From NCBI RefSeq assembly GCF_002260525.1, contig NZ_MRYI01000002.1, positions 310,001 to 374,000 on the forward strand: DNA of 64,000 nucleotides. Reading direction: 5' to 3'. Every line of letters starts with the position of its first letter. Position 1 is the first letter of the stretch. A model generated the notes under the pieces. The model was not told the origin of the DNA, ran no database searches, and was given only the letters and a program-made list of their open reading frames with translations. Below are positions 8,969 to 18,128 of the stretch, piece after piece. Origin of the DNA: Hahella sp. CCB-MM4. Lineage in GTDB: Bacteria; Pseudomonadota; Gammaproteobacteria; Pseudomonadales; Oleiphilaceae. The translations under genes were made by a program, and so were the position numbers.

Positions 8969-10742
8969 GTTGACTCTCCCCGGATTCCTTTTCAGCATTG
9001 ACAGATGAGGTATTCATCGATGCCTCATCAGAGCTCAATGAAGGTTCCGAAACGTCAAGATCTTTTAGGGAACGATCAAGAATGCGCACCTTCGCCAGCT
9101 GGGCTTCTATCTGATAATGTTTCAGACGCTCTTCATGGATATCAAGTTCTGTCGAAACCAGAGTCAGCATGACCTTTTCAAGCTTGGCGATCAGATCATT
9201 GGCATACTTCTCCTTACGACTCACTGTCGCCATCAGGTTTTCAACCTCAGCCTGATAGCTGCTTTTGGCCACAGGTCCAGACTCTTTCACACCATTCAAC
9301 ATGGCATGAGTCCTGCCCAGCTCATAGTTCAGATCATCCAATACCCATTGAACCTTTTGACGATCCTGGGGTGAAAGACTGGATACTCTATTCGCCAGAG
9401 CTTTCGCTTTGGCATTGGCCTCTGCTGCCTGTTGAGAAGCTTGACTGAACTGCTGAGTTGATTGGTGGCCTTTTAAGCCTCCCGCACGAGCGCGCAATAT
9501 GACTTCGAAATCACTTCTCCGTGCTTTCCACTGCCGCAGATTATTGCGAATGGCATACAGATCCCGCAGATCTTTCAACACAGATTGAAAGCTGTGATCG
9601 GACATCAACTCTACGAGAAATGGCGAGAGTTTATTGAGAGACACTGATGGTGCTTGTCCGAACCAGTCACTCTCCCCGAGTACCTTATCAAGGTTACGAA
9701 CGAACAATTCCATCATATCGGCCTGTTTCAGGCTGACTCGTGCTGACTTGATCCAGTCAAGTGCATCACCGTATTGAGTGTCTGCCTCAATAAATCCCAT
9801 GGCAGCTCGCCCATTCAGGTTCAGTTTTTCGTACACATAAGGCCGTAACAGAATGGCTTCCTGCACTTCGGGCAGGGCTATTGATCTGGTCACCAAAGTA
9901 TTCAAAGGCGCCAGCGCTTCTTTAAAATCCCCTTTATTGACAGCCAGCCAACTGGCCCCAAGCAGCCCGCGGTTAGAATAGGCGCCATGGCTCTTTACCT
10001 GCTCCAACTGAAGCTTGGAATCCGCCAGATCATCGTTTTGTGCATAAAGGAAAGATAACGCCATGTATGCTCGGTCTGACAGGCGGGATAACTCTTCGCT
10101 GGCACCGTTATAAGCGATCACTTTCTTAAGAGAATTGACGGAACGATCTATCTCAGCATGTTTACCAAAGGCGATCCCCAGGTTGAAATAAAAATACGGG
10201 GCATAAGAGCTGCTCTCGTCAAAACCATCGACAATAGTGTCACTGACGTTAAAGTAACCCAGTTTGATATTCACCAATGCCGCGAGATAACGGTATTCGG
10301 GATCTATTTCTTCTGGAAGGCGACCGTTGATATTGGCAAGGTTGGCAGCTGCCCGATTTGTATCTCCACGCAGATACTGCATTTTCCCCAGGTAGAACCA
10401 TGCCCGGTTTCGCGCCTGTTCTGAAACATTGCCTTCAACAACGCGGGTAAAGATGTCCTCTGCCTGTACATCGAGACCATAGGAGAGACTGACACCGCCT
10501 TTCAGCAGCTCTGGATAATTTCCATGGCCCGAAATTCCTCCTTTCTCCTCGGCGTATGCGTATTCCACCAGCGTGTCGAAATAATTCTGCTGGTAAAACT
10601 GGAAAAGTATTGCTCCGTATTTAAGATCCTTTACTCCCTGGGCATGCGCGGCCGTACCGGAAATACATACCGTTGCTGCAACACACCATGCAGCAAAATT
10701 TCTGCATAGGGATTTAGGTTGAAGGACCAGACCGTACCACAT
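8958..10742 (-). CDS. Exported TPR/coiled-coil protein
   Basis: 594 aa from the ATG at 10742, 4 nt after the stop of the upstream gene. The first 35 residues form a Sec signal ending near GTAAHA. TPR-like repeats occupy about 40-340 (YLGKMQYLRGDTNRAAANLA; YFNLGIAFGKHAEIDRSV). The C-terminal 200 residues are rich in Ala, Gln, Lys and Glu and look coiled-coil. It overlaps the start of the 947-aa lipoprotein gene. Probably a periplasmic scaffold of the motor complex. No catalytic motif seen. Confidence 0.8.
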   Translation of the reverse strand: MWYGLVLQPKSLCRNFAAWCVAATVCISGTAAHAQGVKDLKYGAILFQFYQQNYFDTLVEYAYAEEKGGISGHGNYPELLKGGVSLSYGLDVQAEDIFTRVVEGNVSEQARNRAWFYLGKMQYLRGDTNRAAANLANINGRLPEEIDPEYRYLAALVNIKLGYFNVSDTIVDGFDESSSYAPYFYFNLGIAFGKHAEIDRSVNSLKKVIAYNGASEELSRLSDRAYMALSFLYAQNDDLADSKLQLEQVKSHGAYSNRGLLGASWLAVNKGDFKEALAPLNTLVTRSIALPEVQEAILLRPYVYEKLNLNGRAAMGFIEADTQYGDALDWIKSARVSLKQADMMELFVRNLDKVLGESDWFGQAPSVSLNKLSPFLVELMSDHSFQSVLKDLRDLYAIRNNLRQWKARRSDFEVILRARAGGLKGHQSTQQFSQASQQAAEANAKAKALANRVSSLSPQDRQKVQWVLDDLNYELGRTHAMLNGVKESGPVAKSSYQAEVENLMATVSRKEKYANDLIAKLEKVMLTLVSTELDIHEERLKHYQIEAQLAKVRILDRSLKDLDVSEPSLSSDEASMNTSSVNAEKESGESQHAI

Positions 10743-10746
10743 GCTG

Positions 10747-11400
10747 TCACCATTCCCTGATACTGAATTCTGGCTGTTGTTTGGCTTCAGAATCTGCAAC
10801 CTGCAGCTCTAGATATTTCGGTCCGGATTCCTTATTGAATTTCAGTGTTGCACCCCGATTGAACTCACGTCCGTTAGGACCCGATCCGATAAAAAACGCA
10901 GAAATGGTATGTTCACCGGTATCGACATTACCAAGATGAAGCTTGTGCATCCCACCTTTCGCCAAAGCCATTCTCTCCTGGTCGCTGTACAGGTAGCTGG
11001 CCACAACCTGGCTATCGACTTTCAGCCTGACACCTTCAAGCTTGAAGAATTCTCCAACATCCAAAGAAAGAAATACGTTTAGCCGGGTATTGGCAGGAAA
11101 CAGCATGTCCTCTTCCATTACACGCAAGTCTTTATTCAGCACGACGACAGACTGTTTAAGTTCCTGTATCTCACGGGACAATTCATTTACCGCCTGTTGA
11201 GCTTTCTGCCGGCTGCGCTCCACTGAGAGCGGGGTTTCAATAATTCGCTCGACGGCCGGAATACTTCCCTCTTCCGCATCAGCAGCATACGAATGCAATC
11301 CGGACAGACTTATAAGTCCGGCCAACAGCATTCTGATTAACGAGCCGGTAAAAGCCCTTAAACCCATTACGACAGGTCTGGATACGACACCGTCCACCAT
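10747..11400 (-). CDS. Exported coiled-coil protein, first gene of the motor operon
   Basis: 217 aa. GAGGAGAACT directly precedes the ATG. A long N-terminal signal segment (to about residue 40, SYAADA) is followed by a coiled coil (about 60-95, VNELSREIQELKQSVVVLNK). The C-terminal domain (about 100-205) looks beta-rich and resembles PEGA/carbohydrate-binding-like folds (GNVDTGEHTISAFFIGSGP). It is the first gene of the minus-strand operon that ends at 2254. Specific role unknown. Confidence 0.75.
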   Translation of the reverse strand: MVDGVVSRPVVMGLRAFTGSLIRMLLAGLISLSGLHSYAADAEEGSIPAVERIIETPLSVERSRQKAQQAVNELSREIQELKQSVVVLNKDLRVMEEDMLFPANTRLNVFLSLDVGEFFKLEGVRLKVDSQVVASYLYSDQERMALAKGGMHKLHLGNVDTGEHTISAFFIGSGPNGREFNRGATLKFNKESGPKYLELQVADSEAKQQPEFSIREW

Positions 11401-12006
11401 AGTTCTCCTCTGCCAACATCCGGCTAGTAGAATTCAACTGAATTTGTACAGGCGCATTGAATATCAGGCGCAAACTGACCCGCCTAATCCAATAGCTGTT
11501 TGAATTGACTGGGGCTCATCCGGGTAGCCCTGTCGTTAGGAATGAATTTCTCTTTGAGGTGTTCTGGTCTCTTTGGACCTTGCCCTTGTGGTATTGGCTT
11601 TATGTATCAACCAAACTCTTTTGGGATTATTTTCCCAATTACGCTAACATAGAGTTTTCCAAAAGACTCGCGTTTTCCTCTCCGGATTTTTGATTATGTG
11701 AACTATTTCTGAACTTAAAAAAATGATTCTTGAGAGGACTCAAGTTGCTTGGCAGGATGCGACGCATATACGTAACACCCTGTTTTTATTGATATATTTT
11801 GTTACAAAAGAAACATTTCTTTACACAGAGGTATCTCAGGAGAGAGATTTAATTCCATACAAAATGGTGCCGAAGAAGCCTTTTCAGGCCTCAGATGAGC
11901 TACGAAACCGATGCAAGTCCAGTAGTTAGAAAAATGTTTCCACAGCCAATAAAACCAGGTACCTGATTAATCCATACTGAGAGCCTGAAATAGGTTATTA
12001 AGCTGT
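11401..12006. other. Divergent intergenic region (606 bp)
   Basis: This separates the minus-strand motor operon from the plus-strand barrel genes and must hold both promoters. Short open frames inside it (for example 11505-11693) have no ribosome-binding site or recognisable product and are not called. I see no convincing RNA gene or operator. Confidence 0.5.
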
Positions 12007-12858
12007 ATGAAACTGTTCCCAGGCATAGCATTTTTTAAAATCCTGTTGGCTCTTTTTAAGAGCCGATTGTGTGGAGTGGTAGTGATGACAACTGCGGCTC
12101 TCATTATTATTCCAACATCTGCTTCCGCTCTGGACCTGGATTTTCTTGACCCGGATGAAATGTTCAACTCACTGTTCGATGGCAACGATCAGCCAGTCAC
12201 TCTTCGAGTAGCAGACCCCTATATTGAGATGCATACCGCCCCTGGTCGTGGCTACCCTATATTCAATGTTATAGAAGAAGGCGAAGAGGTCGTTATTCTG
12301 AAGCGCAAGACCAATTGGTATAAGGTCATGTCGCCTGATGGCCAGGAGGGATGGGTAAAAGCCGAGCAGCTCGGACGCACTCTGAAGCCCACCGGAATTC
12401 CCGCAGACCTGCCGGAGGTCACCCATGGAGAATATCTGACTTCAAGTTGGCGGGCAGGATTTACCGCAGGTCAGTTTGAGGGGGCCTCAAGTTTCAGTCT
12501 TACCTTCGGCTATCGTCCACTTACCTGGGCAGGATTGGAACTAGAAGCCGGAAAAATATACAGCCGCTCCGTCACCAGTGACTACTACAGCATGAACCTG
12601 TTGATTGAGCCGATCCACCAATGGGATATCACCCCCTATCTGACTCTGGGAGCCTCAAAGTTTGCATTTGATGCCAGGCAAAAAGTGCTCGTACAGGGTA
12701 CGGAGGAAGCCGACGCTTTTTCCATCGGCGGCGGAGCAGGATACTACATCGGCCGCAACTTTCTCATCCGTGCCGAATATCGGCAGTATTCAATTTCTTC
12801 AAATTCCGATACAACAGGTTTAAGTGAATGGAAAATTGGACTCAATACTTTCTTCTGA
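12007..12858 (+). CDS. SH3-domain plus outer-membrane beta-barrel protein
   Basis: 283 aa. A long signal segment ends near residue 41 (TSASA, then LDLD). A bacterial SH3 domain follows (about 62-118: YIEMHTAPGRGYPIF ... GWVKAEQL). The rest (about 135-283) is a run of alternating beta-strands ending in Phe, as in outer-membrane barrels. An alternative start at 12085 has a better GGAG but leaves a weak signal peptide. The stop overlaps the next start as TGATG. Likely an outer-membrane partner of the divergent motor operon. Confidence 0.78.
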   Translation: MKLFPGIAFFKILLALFKSRLCGVVVMTTAALIIIPTSASALDLDFLDPDEMFNSLFDGNDQPVTLRVADPYIEMHTAPGRGYPIFNVIEEGEEVVILKRKTNWYKVMSPDGQEGWVKAEQLGRTLKPTGIPADLPEVTHGEYLTSSWRAGFTAGQFEGASSFSLTFGYRPLTWAGLELEAGKIYSRSVTSDYYSMNLLIEPIHQWDITPYLTLGASKFAFDARQKVLVQGTEEADAFSIGGGAGYYIGRNFLIRAEYRQYSISSNSDTTGLSEWKIGLNTFF

Positions 12859-13565
12859 TGAATTATTTCACTCGGAAGATAACACAATGCGGTATTTACC
12901 TCCCTCTCCCCCGATTGGCCATACAACTTGCTTTGTTGTGCGCAATGGGAGTTCCGTTGGCAGCTAACGCCGATGACGCTCCGGCGGATGCAGACAAGCC
13001 TGCGCCAGTGCAGGTTATAACTCCGGAAGTGAAGACCCGCACCATCGAAGAATCTGACATCGATACAGAATTCTTTGAAGTAGGCCTCTTCGCTGGAATG
13101 CTCAGCATCGACAACTTCAGCAGCGAGCCAATGTATGGGGTCAGCGCATCATTTCATGCCACCGAAGACTTTTTCATTCAAGCCAATTATGGTCTGGCAA
13201 CGGCAGGCCTGACATCATTCGAAGAGCTCAGCGGTAGTAATGTTCGCCTGTTGACCGAAGACGACCGGGAATATATCTACTACGACTTTCTTCTCGGATA
13301 CAATGCTTTTCCTGGAGAGATTTTCTTCACCGATCGTCTGGCATTCAATTCCGCCATTTATCTGGTTGGAGGTGTCGGCAATACCGAATTTGGCGGCGAG
13401 AATAACTTCACCACCATCGCAGGAACCGGCTACAGGATAATCTTCCGGGATTGGTTGGCCTGGCATGTGGATTTCCGCGACCATATGTTCACCAGCGACC
13501 TTATCCGACAATCACAACTGACTCATAATATTGAGATTTCTTCCGGTATAACGCTGTTTTTCTAG
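12858..13565 (+). CDS. Outer-membrane beta-barrel protein
   Basis: 235 aa from the ATG that overlaps the previous stop (TGATG), so translation is coupled. The signal peptide ends near PLAANA. A short acidic/Pro-rich linker leads to a barrel of about 8 strands (FEVGLFAGMLSI; YGVSASFHATEDFFIQANYG) with a C-terminal Phe. Paired barrels next to an ExbB/ExbD/AgmX/TPR operon recall GltA/GltB of Myxococcus by type, not by shown homology. Confidence 0.78.
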   Translation: MNYFTRKITQCGIYLPLPRLAIQLALLCAMGVPLAANADDAPADADKPAPVQVITPEVKTRTIEESDIDTEFFEVGLFAGMLSIDNFSSEPMYGVSASFHATEDFFIQANYGLATAGLTSFEELSGSNVRLLTEDDREYIYYDFLLGYNAFPGEIFFTDRLAFNSAIYLVGGVGNTEFGGENNFTTIAGTGYRIIFRDWLAWHVDFRDHMFTSDLIRQSQLTHNIEISSGITLFF

Positions 13566-13576
13566 TGACACTAAAA

Positions 13577-13611
13577 GAGAATATTCCGCCATTACCAGGC
13601 GGAGTATTCTC
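13577..13611. terminator. Terminator hairpin after the barrel genes
   Basis: A near-perfect 14-bp stem (GAGAATATTCCGCC / GGCGGAGTATTCTC) with a 7-nt loop starts 12 nt after the stop. There is no clear T-tract. Confidence 0.65.
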
Positions 13612-13788
13612 TCTCACGACAGCACACTGCGTATATTTGTGAACCAGTACTCACTCAGCCCTTCGTTTCAGTCCACAACCGACTAATTTTTATCCAGCAC
13701 CGACCTCTGGCCCGGTGGCCTAACGACAAATCTCCCGAAACCTTATAGTCTTGCCAGTCTCATTGCCCTGATGACAGAGGTACAGGAC

Positions 13789-14517
13789 ATGGCTAAACGC
13801 ATACTGCTGATTATCCTAAGTCTGTTTGCAACTCTGGCAAACGCTGAACAATTACTGGTCGGTGCGGAACACAGCTGGCCACCGTTTATCGGAAGGGATC
13901 TGAAAAAAGAAGGACTGGCGACAGAAATAGTGCGCCAGGCTTTGAAAACCCAAGGCTATGAATTTCAGATGAAATGGCTGCCTTGGAACAGAGCCATCCA
14001 AGGAGTTTCGGACTTGAAATACGACGTCGTTCCAGGGGCCTGGTATACAGATGAACGCAATAAAGAGTTCATATTCTCAGATCCCTACCTTTCAAATCGT
14101 ATTGTGTTTATAAAGCGGGTGGACGATCCGTTCGAATACGAAGGACTGGAATCCCTGACCGGAAAGAATATCGGAACGATTAAGGAGTACGGTTATCTGG
14201 AGAGTTTTATGACCGCGGACAGCTTCTCTCGAAAAGAAGCACGTCGGTTATATATCAATCTACTCCGCCTAACCCAAAAGAAAATCGATCTTGCACTTGA
14301 AGACGAAATTGTTGCGCGGTCAATCATCAGGGAACAGGCTTCGAGCCTGAAAGACGATATAACCTTTACGCAAAATGCACTGTCCACCAATGATCTCCAT
14401 CTGATCATCAGTCGAAAACACCCTAAAGGTCAGGAAATCATTAAGGCATTTAACCAGGGTCTCGCTACCATTAAAAATAACGGTACCTATGACCGAATCT
14501 TTGAAGAAATGCTATAA
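13789..14517 (+). CDS. Periplasmic amino-acid-binding protein (SBP family 3)
   Basis: 242 aa. The ATG at 13789 has GAGG 8 nt upstream and starts a signal peptide that ends near LANA. The mature protein has the family-3 solute-binding fold: SWPPFIGRDLKKEGLATEIV at the start, WLPWNRAIQGV, then DVVPGAWYTDERNKEFIFS. No ABC permease or ATPase is adjacent. It resembles the many stand-alone transporter-substrate-binding proteins of marine gammaproteobacteria. Ligand unknown. Confidence 0.85.
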   Translation: MAKRILLIILSLFATLANAEQLLVGAEHSWPPFIGRDLKKEGLATEIVRQALKTQGYEFQMKWLPWNRAIQGVSDLKYDVVPGAWYTDERNKEFIFSDPYLSNRIVFIKRVDDPFEYEGLESLTGKNIGTIKEYGYLESFMTADSFSRKEARRLYINLLRLTQKKIDLALEDEIVARSIIREQASSLKDDITFTQNALSTNDLHLIISRKHPKGQEIIKAFNQGLATIKNNGTYDRIFEEML

Positions 14518-14537
14518 GCCCGTTAGTGACCGACGTG

Positions 14538-14564
14538 AGACTCCTCTGGTGGATTGAGGAGTCT
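14538..14564. terminator. Bidirectional terminator between convergent genes
   Basis: A perfect 9-bp stem AGACTCCTC/GAGGAGTCT with a 9-nt loop is followed by AAAAAG on the plus strand. It lies between two convergent genes and touches the stop codon of the minus-strand gene. Confidence 0.65.
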
Positions 14565-14793
14565 AAAAAGCAATCTGAGCCTTCCTGAAGCCTAATTCTT
14601 TAAGAAGGGAAAAGAGAGCTTCCAGTTCGTCGGTCACGATTGGCTGATCATCGTCATCAGCAATAATAAAACTCTTTCCACTTTTCTCGATGATCATAAT
14701 GAACCATTGAGTATGGTCTGAAGGATTTCGTAGCAATTCCGCAGCAGCCAACATTCCTGCTTCGGCCAAGGTTTTCGCATCTGCAAGTTTCAT
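14563..14793 (-). CDS. Small hypothetical cytosolic protein
   Basis: 76 aa from the ATG at 14793. GAGAGG lies 10 nt upstream, inside the end region of sulP. No signal peptide or membrane segment. The sequence is compact and acidic (IIEKSGKSFIIADDDDQPIV). It lies 14 nt downstream of the SulP gene and is probably co-transcribed. I do not recognise the family. Confidence 0.6.
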   Translation of the reverse strand: MKLADAKTLAEAGMLAAAELLRNPSDHTQWFIMIIEKSGKSFIIADDDDQPIVTDELEALFSLLKELGFRKAQIAF

Positions 14794-14807
14794 TGTCGTA
14801 TCGCCTC

Positions 14808-16559
14808 TCAAGATTTGCTTGGCATTTCGGATGCTTCCGATTGCACCAGACTATCCAATGCTTCCCGCAAGGTTGAGAAATACTGTGTCACTCCCTCGAT
14901 CGGTTTCATTTGGGCCTTGGCTATCGTTTTAAGTGGCTGAAACTGAAAGTCAGCCAGTACGATCCTTGTATTGTCCCGCTGACACTTTGATACAAGCTTG
15001 CTCAGAGCTGCGACTCCGCCGGCATCAAGAATCGGCACCCCATCCAGATAAAGCACTATCCCCCGCTTTTCCTCACTTAGCACAGACAGTTCTCCAAATA
15101 TTCTGTCTGCCGCTGCAAAAAACAGGGGACCGGTTATCTTATACACAGACCAGCCCTCGGGCAGGGCTACCGGGACCATCCGCGAATTCCCGGTGATATC
15201 AGTAATCTTGGTCATTTCTGCAATTTCTTTCATAAACAGAAATGACGCCAGCATGATACCGGCAGTGATAGCTATCACCATATCAAACAGAACTGTGAGC
15301 GAGAAACAGGTAAAGAACACCCAAATGTCAGCTTTGGGTGCGGTCCTTATCAGCTTCAGTGATTTTGGGGCCTCGCTCATATTCCAGGCGACCATCAACA
15401 GCATGGCCGCCATCGCTGGCATCGGCAAATATGCCAACACACCCGCCAACGCGACCAATCCCAGCAACACCACCAATGCATGAACCATCGCAGCAACCGG
15501 TGATTCTGCAGCTGCACGCACATTCGCAGCCGATCTGGCAATGGCAGCTGTGGCAGTTATTCCACCAAAAAACGGAGCAACCACATTTCCTATCCCTTGC
15601 CCAAGCAATTCACTATTGGCGCTGTGACGGCGTCCAGTCATGCCATCCAACACCATGGCACATAACAGTGACTCAATCGCCCCCAGCATCGCGATGGCAA
15701 ATGCTGCGGGTAACAGATCCCGCAAGAGCTGCCAATTCAACTCCAATAGTTCTCCTCCGGGACCCGGCTGAAGCCACGGCCATTCGAATGCAGGAAGAAA
15801 TGGAGGAATCCCCTGCCCTTGGGTTCCATCCAGATAAGTGAAATAAAATCTTGATCCGATAGTATCTATCGGAAACCCAGCCTGATTAAGCCCCCAGGCC
15901 GCCAGGCTGCCGATAACCACCGCCGGGAGATGAGCAGGAACAGGTGTACGCAGTTTTGGCCAAATCAGCATGATCGCAAGTGTCAGTATAGCGACGGAGA
16001 CACCTGACCAATGCGCATCAGGTAAAGCAGAAACCAGCACTTCAACCTTACCCAGATAACTCTCCGGCATCTCTTCGATAGTAAGGGCAAAAAAATCCTT
16101 CATCTGAAGCGTGGCTATTACCACGGCAATCCCGCCGGTGAACCCCAGGGTCACAGATTCTGGAATGTACTCAATAAAACGCCCCAGGCGAAGGAAGGCC
16201 ATCAATATCATCAGCAAACCTGCCATGACGGTTGCCATCAATAACCCGCTCAAACCATATTTTTGGGCTATCGGATACAGGATCACCACAAAAGCCGCGG
16301 TTGGACCTGAAATGCTATAGCGGGATCCGCCCGTTAGAGCGATGAGAAAGCCGGCGATTGCCGCGGTATAAAGCCCATATTGTGGAGCGACGCCACTGGC
16401 AATCGCCAATGCCATGGCCAGAGGAATTGCGATGATTCCGATGGTGATACCGGCCAGGACATCCCGGGCAAGCCTTTGAACATTGTAGGTTTCAGAAAAG
16501 CAGCTTTCCCTAAGTGCATGTCCGATACGTAAGGAGAACAGGTGGGCGCGATGGCTCAT
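14808..16559 (-). CDS. SulP/SLC26 anion transporter with STAS domain
   Basis: 583 aa. The N-terminus carries the SulP signature (AGITIGIIAIPLAMALAIAS). A membrane domain of roughly 12-14 segments runs to about residue 440. The C-terminal STAS domain (about 455-565) has GIVLYLDGVPILDAGGVAAL. The family exchanges sulfate, bicarbonate, dicarboxylates or other anions; the sequence does not settle the substrate. It is divergent from the RHH regulator gene at 16698, with a dyad element between them. Confidence 0.92.
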   Translation of the reverse strand: MSHRAHLFSLRIGHALRESCFSETYNVQRLARDVLAGITIGIIAIPLAMALAIASGVAPQYGLYTAAIAGFLIALTGGSRYSISGPTAAFVVILYPIAQKYGLSGLLMATVMAGLLMILMAFLRLGRFIEYIPESVTLGFTGGIAVVIATLQMKDFFALTIEEMPESYLGKVEVLVSALPDAHWSGVSVAILTLAIMLIWPKLRTPVPAHLPAVVIGSLAAWGLNQAGFPIDTIGSRFYFTYLDGTQGQGIPPFLPAFEWPWLQPGPGGELLELNWQLLRDLLPAAFAIAMLGAIESLLCAMVLDGMTGRRHSANSELLGQGIGNVVAPFFGGITATAAIARSAANVRAAAESPVAAMVHALVVLLGLVALAGVLAYLPMPAMAAMLLMVAWNMSEAPKSLKLIRTAPKADIWVFFTCFSLTVLFDMVIAITAGIMLASFLFMKEIAEMTKITDITGNSRMVPVALPEGWSVYKITGPLFFAAADRIFGELSVLSEEKRGIVLYLDGVPILDAGGVAALSKLVSKCQRDNTRIVLADFQFQPLKTIAKAQMKPIEGVTQYFSTLREALDSLVQSEASEMPSKS

Positions 16560-16625
16560 TGGACGACTCCGGGAAAGTTGCAGAATAATTGAATGAGCAT
16601 TATATTCTCATCACCACCTCATTCA

Positions 16626-16644
16626 ATGTTAATTTGATTAACAT
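16626..16644. promoter_or_regulatory. Perfect dyad ATGTTAAT-TTG-ATTAACAT
   Basis: A perfect 8-bp inverted repeat with a 3-nt centre lies 66 nt upstream of the sulP start and 53 nt upstream of the RHH gene. It is a plausible operator for either gene. Confidence 0.45.
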
Positions 16645-16697
16645 GCAGAACACCTGAATTGATATCAAAACGCTTAAATTAATGTAGGAACAAGAAC

Positions 16698-16877
16698 GTG
16701 GAACAAAGAACTGCACGCCTGACTCTGCTGATAGACCCACGAAAAAAAGCAATATTTGAAAAACTCTGCGCCCAGGAAGATGTGACTCCCTCGCAAAAGG
16801 TCAGGCAATTTATACGGGATTACATTGAGCAGAAAGTGGGCCCGGAATGGCAAAATGAACTGGAGAAAAAGCCCTAA
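16698..16877 (+). CDS. Small RHH (CopG-like) DNA-binding protein, GTG start
   Basis: 59 aa with a GTG start; AGGAA lies 7 nt upstream. The sequence (ARLTLLIDPRKKAIFEKLCA, then TPSQKVRQFIRDYIEQ) has the ribbon-helix-helix layout: an N-terminal beta-strand with alternating residues, then two helices. It is typical of small CopG/Arc-type repressors of gammaproteobacteria. It is divergent from sulP and close to the dyad at 16626, so autoregulation or sulP control is possible. Confidence 0.75.
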   Translation: MEQRTARLTLLIDPRKKAIFEKLCAQEDVTPSQKVRQFIRDYIEQKVGPEWQNELEKKP

Positions 16878-17082
16878 AAAAGAAACAGAGAGTTTCGTCT
16901 AGCTCAATTCATGCAAATCAGTCAAGTGGACTATCGGCTCGATTACATTTTTTTACTAGAACAAATTTTCACCAACCACTACAATTGCGCTCCATTTTCC
17001 CAGTCGATACCCAAACTGCACCATACCAGTCATATGGAGCGGCGGCTTCTTGCCAGCAAAAAAGGAAACTACGTAAAAGACA

Positions 17083-18036
17083 ATGCCCAACCAGATTTCT
17101 ATTCAACAAGGTTTTCAAGTAGTAGGTGTTGGCGTTCATTCCGGACGCAAAGTGCACATGCAATTCACTCCTGCTCCAGTGAATACCGGCATAGTCTTTA
17201 CACGCATTGATTGTAATCCCCACCAGAGATTTCAATTGAAAGCCGATTCCGTTGCCCATACCACTTTGAACACAGGCCTCGTCAACGAAGCGGGATATCA
17301 GATATCTACCGTTGAACATCTCCTGTCTGCTATCAGTGGGTTGGGAATCGATAACCTGTATATCGACATTGATGGTGAAGAAATTGCCATCATGGATGGT
17401 AGCGCCATGCCGTTTGTCTTCCTGTTCAAGGAAGCAGGCCTGGTCACACAGGAATCACCAAAACAGTTTCTCCGTGTCACCCGGGAAATCAGGGTAGAGC
17501 ATGAAGATAAGTTTGCTGTATTAAAGCCGTATGACGGTTTCCGCATTGATGCCAGGATCGATTTTAATCATCCGATCATCAAGCAAAGCGAACAGCATAT
17601 GATTCTGGATGTCAGCTCCGAGACCTTCACTCAGGAAGTCAGCCGTGCCCGTACCTTTGGATTCATGCGTGATATCGAATATCTGCATGAGAGAGGTCTG
17701 GCTCTCGGCGGTGGCTTGGACAATGCCGTTGTATTTGACGAGTTCCGAGTATTAAATCCTGGCGGCCTTCGTTATGACAACGAAATGGTCCGGCACAAGG
17801 TTCTGGACGCGATCGGCGATTTGCGTATGTGCGGCTACAACATGCTGGCAGAACTGCAGTGTTATAAACCGGGACACCATCTCAACAACATTCTGCTGAG
17901 AGAACTAATGGCCAATCAGGATGCCTGGGAAATCGTCACAGCAGATCAATTGCTGGGCAACAAGGAAACTGCAGACAATGGTGCTCTGGCAGATCTGCTG
18001 TTCCCTGCAGCTTTGTTGAACAAGGTTGAGCTTTAA
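17083..18036 (+). CDS. lpxC: UDP-3-O-acyl-N-acetylglucosamine deacetylase LpxC (possible second copy)
   Basis: 317 aa, full length. It makes the committed step of lipid A synthesis in the cytoplasm. The zinc and catalytic motifs are intact: STVEHLLSA (Glu/His), SRARTFGFM, VRHKVLDAIGDL (His and Asp zinc ligands) and GHHLNN. The N-terminus (QQGFQVVGVGVHSGRKVHMQ) differs from the usual RQRTLKN-type start. It stands alone rather than after ftsZ as in the dcw cluster. I infer it could be an extra, divergent paralogue, but the rest of the genome is not visible. Confidence 0.92.
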   Translation: MPNQISIQQGFQVVGVGVHSGRKVHMQFTPAPVNTGIVFTRIDCNPHQRFQLKADSVAHTTLNTGLVNEAGYQISTVEHLLSAISGLGIDNLYIDIDGEEIAIMDGSAMPFVFLFKEAGLVTQESPKQFLRVTREIRVEHEDKFAVLKPYDGFRIDARIDFNHPIIKQSEQHMILDVSSETFTQEVSRARTFGFMRDIEYLHERGLALGGGLDNAVVFDEFRVLNPGGLRYDNEMVRHKVLDAIGDLRMCGYNMLAELQCYKPGHHLNNILLRELMANQDAWEIVTADQLLGNKETADNGALADLLFPAALLNKVEL

Positions 18037-18128
18037 AATTCCGTCGGAAAGTCTGTCACCCAACAGGCATTCCGCCACTTAAATTGTTTCCTTCCATATT
18101 TAATTAACTATTTTTTTATCCACACCCA

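Noticed and set aside
11505-11929. Two short plus-strand frames in the 606-bp intergenic region
   Set aside because: No ribosome-binding site, no recognisable protein features and unusual codon content. Better explained as chance frames in a promoter region.
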